Shown one piece after another: positions 1-5,460 of a DNA stretch of 5,460 nucleotides. The translations under genes were made by a program, and so were the position numbers. The notes beneath the pieces were generated by a model. It was given only the letters and a program-made list of their open reading frames with translations. It searched no databases and was not told where the DNA came from. The stretch is from Candidatus Sumerlaeota bacterium (GTDB lineage Bacteria; Sumerlaeota; Sumerlaeia; MWCT01). The stretch spans positions 1-5,460 of the forward strand of contig JAPLSR010000463.1 of NCBI GenBank assembly GCA_026398545.1. The letters run 5' to 3'. Position 1 is the stretch's first letter. Every line of letters starts with the position of its first letter.

Positions 1-836
1 TTTTTCATCCTTCTTTCAAGGGCATCTTTCCACTTTGCTTTGGCAATGGTTTCACCAATCTTAGATGAGACTTCGATTAGAGGTATATACCCCTCAGGCT
101 TTATATCGAGGCATTTAATTATGTATGCACCATATTGGGCCGTAAAGACAGGACTTAACCCTCCTTTTGGTGTTTCAAAGGCGTATTTTTCCACTGTAGG
201 ACCGTATGTGCCTCGGGTAAAATAGTCAACAACTCTCCCCTCAAAAGCACCGGGGAGGTCGGAATATTGTTTAACGTATTCCAGAAAATTTTCATTGAAG
301 TCAGGGCGGGCACGAAGAGTCTCAAGAGTTCTGGGAAGTCTCTCTCTCAGGTCTCTGTCATCGGGGAACACTTTATAAAGAACTGCGATTTTTCTTCTCT
401 CATCGACTCTGAACGATTCCTTGTTTTGCTCATAAGCAAGTTCGATTTCTTTCGATGTTACTGCACATTCCTTCTGCAATTCGATATTATGAAGTTTCAG
501 GGCATATTCCCGCATTGCATCTCTGATGAATAGCTTCATAGAATCATTTAATGCTTCATTCTTTAATTCATTATGGACAAATAATTTCTTAAAGGCAAGC
601 GATTTCAAGGTGGTTTCATAGAGGTTTCTGGCGGCAGGTGAAGATGTGGTGGTATCAGCCACTTTCATTATCAATTCCTTATTGGGGTCTCCAAAGACAT
701 TCAAATATGCCTCCAGATCTTTAACATTATATTGAAAGATGTCGTCTCTCGCCAGGAGTCGTGTTTCATTGGCAAAAGAAGAAAAAGTAGTGAGGATTAA
801 AAGAATGAATACAGGAATCAGATTGGTTTTTCCCAT
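1..836 (-). CDS. Exported parvulin-like (PpiC/SurA-type) peptidyl-prolyl isomerase or chaperone, C-terminus cut by window edge
   Basis: The frame is open from an ATG at 836 to the window edge, giving 278 residues with no stop, so the gene continues beyond base 1. Residues 1-22 form a Sec signal peptide: a Lys near the start, a hydrophobic core (IPVFILLILTTF) and a likely cut after SFA22. Residues 30-125 look helical and charged, like the N-terminal chaperone part of SurA/PrsA proteins. Residues 127-142 (TSKEIELAYEQNKESF) match the helix that commonly precedes a parvulin domain. Residues about 145-246 follow the parvulin pattern: QYSD, VDYFTRG, GP.VEKYAFE, GGLSPVF and YGAYIIK. The usual second histidine (fGyHII) is Tyr238, and no clear RHIL histidine is visible, so a chaperone without isomerase activity is possible. 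It would fold or escort proteins in the periplasm or at the cell surface. A second in-frame ATG at 842 lies too close to the ribosome site. Family assignment is fairly sure; enzymatic activity is not. Confidence 0.8.
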   Translation of the reverse strand, partial: MGKTNLIPVFILLILTTFSSFANETRLLARDDIFQYNVKDLEAYLNVFGDPNKELIMKVADTTTSSPAARNLYETTLKSLAFKKLFVHNELKNEALNDSMKLFIRDAMREYALKLHNIELQKECAVTSKEIELAYEQNKESFRVDERRKIAVLYKVFPDDRDLRERLPRTLETLRARPDFNENFLEYVKQYSDLPGAFEGRVVDYFTRGTYGPTVEKYAFETPKGGLSPVFTAQYGAYIIKCLDIKPEGYIPLIEVSSKIGETIAKAKWKDALERRMK

Positions 837-843
837 TATCATT

Positions 844-848
844 TCTCC
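844..848 (-). promoter_or_regulatory. Ribosome binding site of the parvulin-like gene
   Basis: GGAGA on the minus strand lies 7 bases before the ATG at 836. It would be only 1 base from the alternative in-frame ATG at 842, which decides for 836. Confidence 0.7.
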
Positions 849-862
849 ATTATGAATGGCAT

Positions 863-891
863 AAAAAGAGGGTCTCTTTGTAGAGACCCTC
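863..891 (-). terminator. Rho-independent terminator after the secreted-protein gene
   Basis: On the minus strand, bases 891-882 and 877-868 form a perfect 10-bp stem (GAGGGTCTCT with AGAGACCCTC) around a 4-base loop. Five T follow at 867-863. It lies about 30 bases after the stop codon of the 922-2007 gene and ends only 26 bases before the ATG of the next gene. It should end the upstream transcript and could also act as an attenuator for the parvulin-like gene. Confidence 0.85.
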
Positions 892-921
892 CTTAAGTGA
901 TTTTATATCATGGTGATTGAA

Positions 922-2007
922 TTATTCGTATAGACCCCAGCCTGGCTGAACGGATAGAACAAACGCGGTGGGAGAGGGGGTCGGGGTTGGTGTGGGAGGA
1001 ACATAAACAGCAAAGGAGATCTTGCCCATAATGGCGCCTGAAGAACCGCGGCAGGCAAAATACCCAACACCGGAGGTTTCCTTCAAATCAATACCGCCAT
1101 AACCGTAAGTGGAAACATTCTTCCCGATCTGCTTCTGAATGATTATAGCACCAGTGTCACCATCAAGAAGAGTCATATAATCATCAGCGGCATCGCTATT
1201 TCCAATTACAAATAACGCATTGTGTCCTGTTGCAAATCCCATCATACAAGCAGCACCAAAACCAGCCGGTGGGGCCGTATAACTATTTAGGGGGGTGAAT
1301 GGACTTGTATTTTTGGTCCAAACGCCACCTATTTTATCATAACGAATTACCAGCCCCCCGCCATCAGCCCTTAACCCATAAATCTTCTCCATTCCTTCCG
1401 CCAGGGCAACACCCTGCTTGAAGCCATCAGTAAGATCACCAACTATATAATCTGTAACTGCAAATGTGGTACCATTGGTTGTGGTCAGTATGCTTACATC
1501 ATAACCAGTGAGAGCGTTACTGACTGCCAGAATAGTATTATTCCCTGTTCCAATGGCATCCATGGTGCGGGGGAATCCCATATCACTAACCGTGGGGGCA
1601 GGATCCTGCTGCGTAGGCGTGGCGCTTTCAGTAGCCCAACGCGCAATAGAATTGCCGTCAGCACCAGCGGTGTTTGAACCAGCAATACCACCATAAATAA
1701 CTCCATCAGAAGTGGCACAAACAGTGAAAATACCCAACGTGCCCGTTAGAAAATTCAATCCGGTTACACTCAATGTGTTGCCTGTGAGGGAACCATCAGT
1801 TCCACTTGCAATGCGAACTGTGCCCAGGGGCGTTGCGGAATAATCGCAGATAAGGAAATGATTGGTTGCATAATTATATGTTCCAAATGATATGGGGCCG
1901 TTAAATCCTCCCGTTTCAAAACACCAATCAACGTTAAAATCAGTCAAGACCGGATACCCAAAAACACATAGTGAGAAAACCACAAGTAACAGTAAAAACT
2001 TTTTCAT
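922..2007 (-). CDS. Secreted, probably beta-propeller-like protein of unknown function with a C-terminal Pro/Thr linker
   Basis: This is a complete 361-residue protein that I cannot assign to a named family. Residues 1-17 are a Sec signal peptide (MKK, then a Leu/Val/Phe core, likely cut after VFG17). Cys14 is not in a proper lipobox because Leu13 precedes it, so it is not an obvious lipoprotein. The body is rich in Gly, Thr, Ala, Asn and Asp and poor in Lys. It consists of short predicted beta strands with turns such as NNTILAVSNALTGYD and HNALFVIGNSDAADDY followed by DGDTG, the texture of an extracellular beta-propeller with roughly 50-residue blades. A PPTPTPTPSPT linker at 337-347 is followed by only 14 residues ending PGWGLYE. 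Linkers of this kind normally join secreted domains, so the stub is odd. The gene has a strong ribosome site, a candidate promoter about 130 bases upstream and its own terminator, so it is probably a single-gene unit. A location outside the cytoplasm is well supported; the fold is inference. Confidence 0.8.
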   Translation of the reverse strand: MKKFLLLLVVFSLCVFGYPVLTDFNVDWCFETGGFNGPISFGTYNYATNHFLICDYSATPLGTVRIASGTDGSLTGNTLSVTGLNFLTGTLGIFTVCATSDGVIYGGIAGSNTAGADGNSIARWATESATPTQQDPAPTVSDMGFPRTMDAIGTGNNTILAVSNALTGYDVSILTTTNGTTFAVTDYIVGDLTDGFKQGVALAEGMEKIYGLRADGGGLVIRYDKIGGVWTKNTSPFTPLNSYTAPPAGFGAACMMGFATGHNALFVIGNSDAADDYMTLLDGDTGAIIIQKQIGKNVSTYGYGGIDLKETSGVGYFACRGSSGAIMGKISFAVYVPPTPTPTPSPTAFVLSVQPGWGLYE

Positions 2008-2014
2008 CTTACTT

Positions 2015-2019
2015 CCTCC
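2015..2019 (-). promoter_or_regulatory. Ribosome binding site of the secreted-protein gene
   Basis: GGAGG on the minus strand, 7 bases before the ATG at 2007, is a near-perfect Shine-Dalgarno site. It fixes the start that leaves the signal peptide intact. Confidence 0.85.
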
Positions 2020-2135
2020 GATTTTAATTTGGGAACATTTTTACAAGGCATGAAAAACGAACAAATCTTAATTTATAAAGCACCATCACCCCTTTCCTTT
2101 TTGATATTACCTTCTTCACTGAATTTTACTGTTTA

Positions 2136-2165
2136 TATATATGTTATACCCATGTGTGTTGTCAA
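2136..2165 (-). promoter_or_regulatory. Candidate sigma70-type promoter for the secreted-protein gene
   Basis: On the minus strand a consensus TTGACA (2165-2160) is followed after 18 bases by TATATA (2141-2136). This would give a leader of about 120 bases before the ATG at 2007. The -35 box matches fully; the -10 box matches at four of six bases in an AT-rich tract where chance matches are frequent. I recognise no riboswitch fold in the leader. Confidence 0.45.
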
Positions 2166-2306
2166 ACATTTTTTTTTCATATTTAAAATTAATTTTTTAA
2201 AGGAAGTATGGATTAATGATACTTTTCTATTGAAACACATTTTCAAAGTCTCGTATTGCTTAATCTTCCATTGTGAAGAATTACCTGTTATGAGTTCCCA
2301 ATTGTT

Positions 2307-2891
2307 ATGAATATTCTTATTCATACATGCTGTGCGCCATGTCTGGTGGGACCAAATCAATTGCTCGTTGAGGAAGGACACCGGGTTGTGGCACTATTTT
2401 TCAATCCCAATGTTATGCCATACAGGGAATTCCGGGCGAGGTTGAACGCCTTCAAAGAATATACTACCAATCAGAAGATTCCCGCTCTTTGTGATGAACA
2501 ATACGCCCTTGAATCCACCCTGCGCCGTTTTCTGGACAGGGGAGAGAAGCCACGATGCCACGTTTGTTATGAAATGCGGTTGGGCGAAACGGCGCGGGTT
2601 GCCGCGCAAAAGGGTTTTGACGCCTTTACTTCCACGCTTTGCGTCAGCCCTTATCAGGAACATGAGGGAATCCGTAAAGCAGGTGAGGAAACGGCGGAGC
2701 AATATCACATAAAGTTTCTTTATATGGACTGGCGACCCCTCTTTGCCCCAGCGCATGAGGAGGCAAAATCGCTCGGTTTGTATATGCAGGGCTATTGCGG
2801 GTGCATTTTCAGCGAGGAGGAACGGTATAATCCCAGCCTCAGGAAAAAAATGCAGAATACCCGCAGAATATCGGTTGAGGGCGGTTCCTGA
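2307..2891 (+). CDS. queH: Epoxyqueuosine reductase QueH (DUF208 family)
   Basis: QueH reduces epoxyqueuosine to queuosine in the wobble base of tRNAs with GUN anticodons (Asp, Asn, His, Tyr). It is the iron-sulfur enzyme that replaces the cobalamin-dependent QueG in many bacteria. The 194-residue length is normal for the family. Hallmarks are visible in order: HTCCAPC at 6-12 (Cys8, Cys9, Cys12), NPNVMPYREFRAR at 33-45, the RCHVCYEMRL motif at 83-92 (Cys84, Cys87), GFDAFTSTLCVSPYQ at 103-117, the YMDWRPLF segment at 139-146 and the QGYCGCIFS motif at 161-169 (Cys164, Cys166). These cysteines are the expected metal-cluster ligands. The start at 2307 is forced: an in-frame stop lies at 2274 with no other start codon between, and the CC motif begins at residue 8. 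No Shine-Dalgarno sequence precedes it. It is the first gene of the plus-strand cluster, and its TGA overlaps the next ATG by one base. Confidence 0.95.
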   Translation: MNILIHTCCAPCLVGPNQLLVEEGHRVVALFFNPNVMPYREFRARLNAFKEYTTNQKIPALCDEQYALESTLRRFLDRGEKPRCHVCYEMRLGETARVAAQKGFDAFTSTLCVSPYQEHEGIRKAGEETAEQYHIKFLYMDWRPLFAPAHEEAKSLGLYMQGYCGCIFSEEERYNPSLRKKMQNTRRISVEGGS

Positions 2892-4300
2892 TGGAGATGC
2901 GGAAAATCCTGGATGGCGTCTTGTCAATCCTTCACCAGCTTGGCTGGGCATCTGGTGATTTTTCCTCTCTTAAAACCGTCACCCTGAGGGCGGGCGCATC
3001 TAAAAGGGATTTCGGGCTCTCATATGCCTCTGTCCAGAGTCGTCAGTATCTTGCCCTTGCCATCCCCGACGGCTTCCATCCCCCACTGTTTGAAGAACTC
3101 TATACCCGTTACCTTGACTTCAATTTTGACATCTATCTCCTCTTCAAACATCTGGATGATGGGATTTCTGGCGTGGACTATCTTCTTTATTTCGATGAAC
3201 AGCGTTCCTGTTTATACGATATTCGCTCTCAGGAGTGCCTGATTTATTGTGCAGGAATCCATGAACGAATGGAAAGGCTGTTCCCCCATCTGGAGAAGAA
3301 AAAGGTTGAGACTGGGGGTCTGGAGCGTCTTCAACGCAAGAGCAATGACAGCCTGTCTATGGAGCTTTATGGCTGGTTTGACCTCTGGAGCGTTCAACTG
3401 GGTTCTAAGACAGGCGCCCGCAGGGAGACCCTGAACAAATTCATGATGAAGCTGGCGCTGGCAAGGTATTATGCAATCCTCTTTGGCGCTGAGGTTCCAC
3501 TTCTTCGTTTCAGTGGGTTTGTAAGAGACCCCTCTCTGAAAAGGTCGGGGCGGCGAAAGATTTCAGGCAGTGAATATTTTCGGAAACTTTTTGATTTTTT
3601 CAAGTCGCATTTAGAACTCGACCTTTTTACACCGGGAAAGGCGGAGATTTCATTCCTTAAGAAACTTGAGGCATATCCTGATGCGCTTAATTTATTTCTG
3701 ATAGAGTTTAATTTTCTTTGCCGGTTGAAATTCTCCTTAGATGTGTTTCTCACGTTATGGTGTCCGGAAAAGGAACGTCTCAGTTCCACAAGGAAGGCAT
3801 ACACCACAGAGCGTGAGGAGATAAAGAAAAGACTTTTTGTCAGCGATGGGGTGGTTTTGAAGCCTGTGGTGGTGAACCTTGATGAGGAGGGCACGCCGTG
3901 GGCGCTCCACCTCTTTGATGAAGTGGTGCAGTTCTGGATGAACCACAACTATCAAATGAAGAATCGGCAGGAGAAAATGGCTAAAAGCGGGAAGCAGAGG
4001 AAGATATTAAAGGCGAAACGGCACCATCGTGAAAAGGGCATTGCGTTTGGAAGGCAGGATTTCCAGATGGATATGTTCGGATATATGCCAGAAAAACTGG
4101 ACACCCAGGGATGTATTCCCAACGTTATAGACCATTCACTGAAAACATCATTCCGCGTCACGGGCGAGAAGGTATTTGATGAATCCTCTCCATTCCTGTT
4201 CCTCCTCACGGCAAAGTGTTTTGAGATGTGGAAAAAATATTGTCTCCCTCAGCAGCCCCTTGCCTCTCTGCCGGAGGTCTTTCAAAAGACAATCACATAG
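2891..4300 (+). CDS. Unrecognised 469-residue cytoplasmic protein with basic patches
   Basis: I do not recognise this protein. The ATG at 2891 overlaps the queH stop by one base (TGATG), which suggests translational coupling; a GAGG at 2877-2880 may help, and an ATG at 2897 is an alternative start. There is no signal peptide and no convincing membrane segment. Residues 50-120 look like a mixed alpha/beta domain (QYLALAIPDGF, then VDYLLYFD and SCLYDIRSQEC). Residues 155-200 look helical (ELYGWFDLW at 158-166, LALARYYAILFG at 188-199), and residues 240-300 are helical and aromatic-rich. Two strongly basic patches stand out: KRSGRRK at 217-223 and residues 357-388, which hold many Lys, Arg and His. 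These suggest nucleic-acid or phosphate contact. The order of a domain ending in a YDIRS-type strand followed by a helical W/Y-rich part faintly recalls the N-terminal region of type I/IIG restriction enzymes. However, no methyltransferase NPPY motif and no clear nuclease motif is present, so I give no function. Confidence 0.85.
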   Translation: MEMRKILDGVLSILHQLGWASGDFSSLKTVTLRAGASKRDFGLSYASVQSRQYLALAIPDGFHPPLFEELYTRYLDFNFDIYLLFKHLDDGISGVDYLLYFDEQRSCLYDIRSQECLIYCAGIHERMERLFPHLEKKKVETGGLERLQRKSNDSLSMELYGWFDLWSVQLGSKTGARRETLNKFMMKLALARYYAILFGAEVPLLRFSGFVRDPSLKRSGRRKISGSEYFRKLFDFFKSHLELDLFTPGKAEISFLKKLEAYPDALNLFLIEFNFLCRLKFSLDVFLTLWCPEKERLSSTRKAYTTEREEIKKRLFVSDGVVLKPVVVNLDEEGTPWALHLFDEVVQFWMNHNYQMKNRQEKMAKSGKQRKILKAKRHHREKGIAFGRQDFQMDMFGYMPEKLDTQGCIPNVIDHSLKTSFRVTGEKVFDESSPFLFLLTAKCFEMWKKYCLPQQPLASLPEVFQKTIT

Positions 4301-4304
4301 TTCT

Positions 4305-4309
4305 GGAGG
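4305..4309 (+). promoter_or_regulatory. Ribosome binding site that decides the start of the carbamoyltransferase
   Basis: GGAGG lies 7 bases before the ATG at 4317. This supports a start there and not at the upstream in-frame ATG at 4176, which would overlap the previous gene. The ATG at 4313 is in another frame and soon hits a stop. Confidence 0.85.
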
Positions 4310-4316
4310 TGTATGG

Positions 4317-5297
4317 ATGAGCGAGAATCTAAAAGGGCGCGATTATATCACCACGCAGGAGTGGACGCTGGATGAACTGGAGGAGATTCTTGAGATGTCC
4401 CGCTTTTTGAAGGAGAAGCGGAAAATGGGACTTCCGCATAACCTCCTGACGGATAAAACCATATTCCTTTTGTTTTTTGACAAATCCACACGCACACGAA
4501 ACTCATTTGAGGCGGGCATCACGCAACTAGGCGGGCATGCCCATTTTATTGATTCGGAGACCTCACAGATTGCGCATGGTGAAAGCGCCAAGGACACAGG
4601 CATCATCCTTTCCCGCTATGGCGAGGGGATTGCCATCCGCCACGACCTTGTTCCGGGCGAGGGCAACGCCTATATGCGCGAGGTGGCAAAATGGGCAGAT
4701 GTCCCCGTCATCAATATGCAGTGCGATATTGACCATCCCTGCCAGACCATTGCCGACCTCATGACCATTCGTGAAAAATTCGGCAAAAATCTGAAAGGCT
4801 TGAAAATGGCAGTCTCATGGGCTTATACCCCCAGTTATGCCAAACCGCTCTCCGTTCCGCAGGGACTCATCACCCTCATGCCGCGCTTCGGGATTGATGT
4901 GGTTCTTGCACATCCGCCGGAGTTCAGACTCATGCCGGAGCAAGTGAAGATTGCAAAAAAGAACGCCGCGGCGGCTGGCACAAAGTTCGAAACTACCGAC
5001 TCCATGGAGGATGCCTTCCGTGGAGCGGATATCGTCTATCCCAAATCATGGGGCATACTTGAACTCTTCGGCGAGCCGCAGAAGGCGCTCGAAATCGGCA
5101 AGAAATATAAAAACTGGATTTGCGACGAGAAAAAGATGCAACTCACGCACAAGGATTCCATATACATGCACTGCCTCCCCGCTGACCGCGGCAACGAGGT
5201 TACGGATAAGGTCATAGACGGTTCACATTCCGTCATCTATGACGAGGCGGAAAACCGCCTTCATACCTGCAAAGCCATTATGGCATTGACGATGTAA
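4317..5297 (+). CDS. ygeW: Knotted carbamoyltransferase, YgeW family (ornithine/aspartate carbamoyltransferase superfamily)
   Basis: This is a 326-residue cytoplasmic transcarbamylase that should transfer, or release by phosphorolysis, a carbamoyl group between carbamoyl phosphate and an amine. The carbamoyl-phosphate motif STRTR is at 57-61 (FFDKSTRTRNSFEAG), with HPCQ at 140-143 and HCLP at 285-288. The segments SQIAHGES (83-90), GNAYMREV (116-123), NMQCDIDHP (133-141), SWAYTPSYAKPLSVPQG (167-183), IVYPKSW (239-245) and MHCLPAD (284-290) closely follow E. coli YgeW as I remember it. The proline-rich loop 172-181 is where knotted transcarbamylases form their chain knot. The protein is shorter than E. 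coli YgeW (about 396 residues); it seems to lack an insertion before the CDEKKM region and a C-terminal extension. YgeW sits in purine/urate breakdown clusters in enterobacteria and its substrate has been uncertain, so plain ornithine carbamoyltransferase is possible but less likely. It lies 16 bases after the unknown gene and is probably co-transcribed with it. Confidence 0.85.
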   Translation: MSENLKGRDYITTQEWTLDELEEILEMSRFLKEKRKMGLPHNLLTDKTIFLLFFDKSTRTRNSFEAGITQLGGHAHFIDSETSQIAHGESAKDTGIILSRYGEGIAIRHDLVPGEGNAYMREVAKWADVPVINMQCDIDHPCQTIADLMTIREKFGKNLKGLKMAVSWAYTPSYAKPLSVPQGLITLMPRFGIDVVLAHPPEFRLMPEQVKIAKKNAAAAGTKFETTDSMEDAFRGADIVYPKSWGILELFGEPQKALEIGKKYKNWICDEKKMQLTHKDSIYMHCLPADRGNEVTDKVIDGSHSVIYDEAENRLHTCKAIMALTM

Positions 5298-5341
5298 CCA
5301 AATCCCCGCACCTCATCATCACGAGAAAAAGTGAAATTTAT

Positions 5342-5427
5342 TCACCACAGAGTCACAGAGTGCACAGAGAATTTCCGATATTTTCTTTGTTTTATTATCC
5401 TCTGTGTCCTCTGTGACTCTGTGGTGA
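5342..5427. repeat. Imperfect inverted repeat built from CACAGAG units
   Basis: The left arm (5342-5369) and right arm (5400-5427) are reverse complements: 19 outer base pairs are perfect, followed by two mismatches and seven more pairs, around a 30-base AT-rich loop. Each arm holds three copies of the heptamer CACAGAG or its complement (5346, 5354 and 5363; 5400, 5409 and 5417), so it is a direct repeat inside an inverted repeat. It lies 44 bases after the carbamoyltransferase stop, with no other gene in the last 163 bases. It could fold in RNA and limit or end the transcript, although no long T run follows directly. It resembles the dispersed CACAGAG repeats common in environmental bacterial genomes; whether it recurs here cannot be seen in one window. 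Confidence 0.85.
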
Positions 5428-5460
5428 TTCATATTTTTAGGTTTTCTAAGGCTATTCTGT

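Larger units (their letters stand above)
2008..2306. other. Divergent AT-rich intergenic region
   Basis: This stretch separates the minus-strand secreted-protein gene from the plus-strand queH cluster and must hold both promoters. It contains the minus-strand ribosome site and candidate promoter listed separately, a run of nine T at 2169-2177, and a small inverted repeat TTGAAA-5 bases-TTTCAA at 2230-2246 that could be an operator or a chance palindrome. For the plus strand no convincing -35/-10 pair is visible; TTGAAA at 2230 with TATTGC 18 bases further on is a weak option. No RNA gene or credible small coding region was recognised. Confidence 0.6.

Noticed and set aside
267..533. 88-residue plus-strand frame
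   Set aside because: It is antisense to the parvulin-like gene, whose protein shows clear family motifs.
1955..2007. Lipoprotein signal at Cys14 of the secreted protein
   Set aside because: The residue before the Cys is Leu and not Gly, Ala or Ser, so the lipobox rule is not met.
2008..2130. Riboswitch in the long leader of the secreted-protein gene
   Set aside because: No known aptamer core or strong stem was recognised in this AT-rich stretch.
2201..2216. AGGAAG followed by an ATG at 2208, like a leader peptide
   Set aside because: The frame is ATG GAT TAA, two codons only, with no following attenuator structure that I can see.
2394..2951. 185-residue open frame on the minus strand opposite queH
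   Set aside because: It is fully antisense to a confident QueH gene, and its protein shows no domain pattern; it is a shadow frame.
3469..3948. 159-residue open frame on the minus strand inside the unknown gene
   Set aside because: It is Ser/Arg/Lys-rich shadow sequence without a ribosome site, opposite a longer frame that fits the cluster.
4176..4316. N-terminal extension of the carbamoyltransferase to an ATG at 4176
   Set aside because: It would overlap the preceding gene by 125 bases, adds Ser/Arg-rich sequence unlike the family, and ignores the GGAGG placed 7 bases before 4317.

Overview
The window looks like a chromosomal fragment of an uncultured bacterium, probably Gram-negative-like. 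It has strong Shine-Dalgarno sites, two exported proteins with Sec signal peptides, a Pro/Thr linker near the end of one secreted protein, and a CACAGAG-type intergenic inverted repeat of a kind I associate with environmental genomes. I cannot place it in a phylum from sequence alone. No tRNA, rRNA, CRISPR array, transposase or phage gene was seen.

Layout. The left part (1-2007) is read on the minus strand. A secreted, probably beta-propeller-like protein of unknown function (922-2007) has a strong ribosome site, a plausible upstream promoter and a clean rho-independent terminator (863-891). Directly beyond that terminator lies an exported parvulin-like protein (836 down to 1), cut off by the window edge.

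An AT-rich divergent intergenic region (2008-2306) separates this from a tight plus-strand cluster of three genes. These are queH (epoxyqueuosine reductase of the DUF208 type, last step of queuosine synthesis), an unrecognised 469-residue cytoplasmic protein whose start overlaps the queH stop by one base, and a transcarbamylase of the knotted YgeW family 16 bases further on. The window ends in non-coding DNA that holds an imperfect inverted repeat (5342-5427) built from CACAGAG units.

How the genes fit together. The three plus-strand genes are packed like an operon, but queuosine synthesis and carbamoyl transfer share no known pathway, so the link may be only co-transcription. The middle gene is the real unknown. 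It has two strongly basic patches that suggest nucleic-acid contact, but no catalytic motif that I can recognise. The two minus-strand genes share export to the envelope or outside the cell and are separated by a terminator that may also act as an attenuator.
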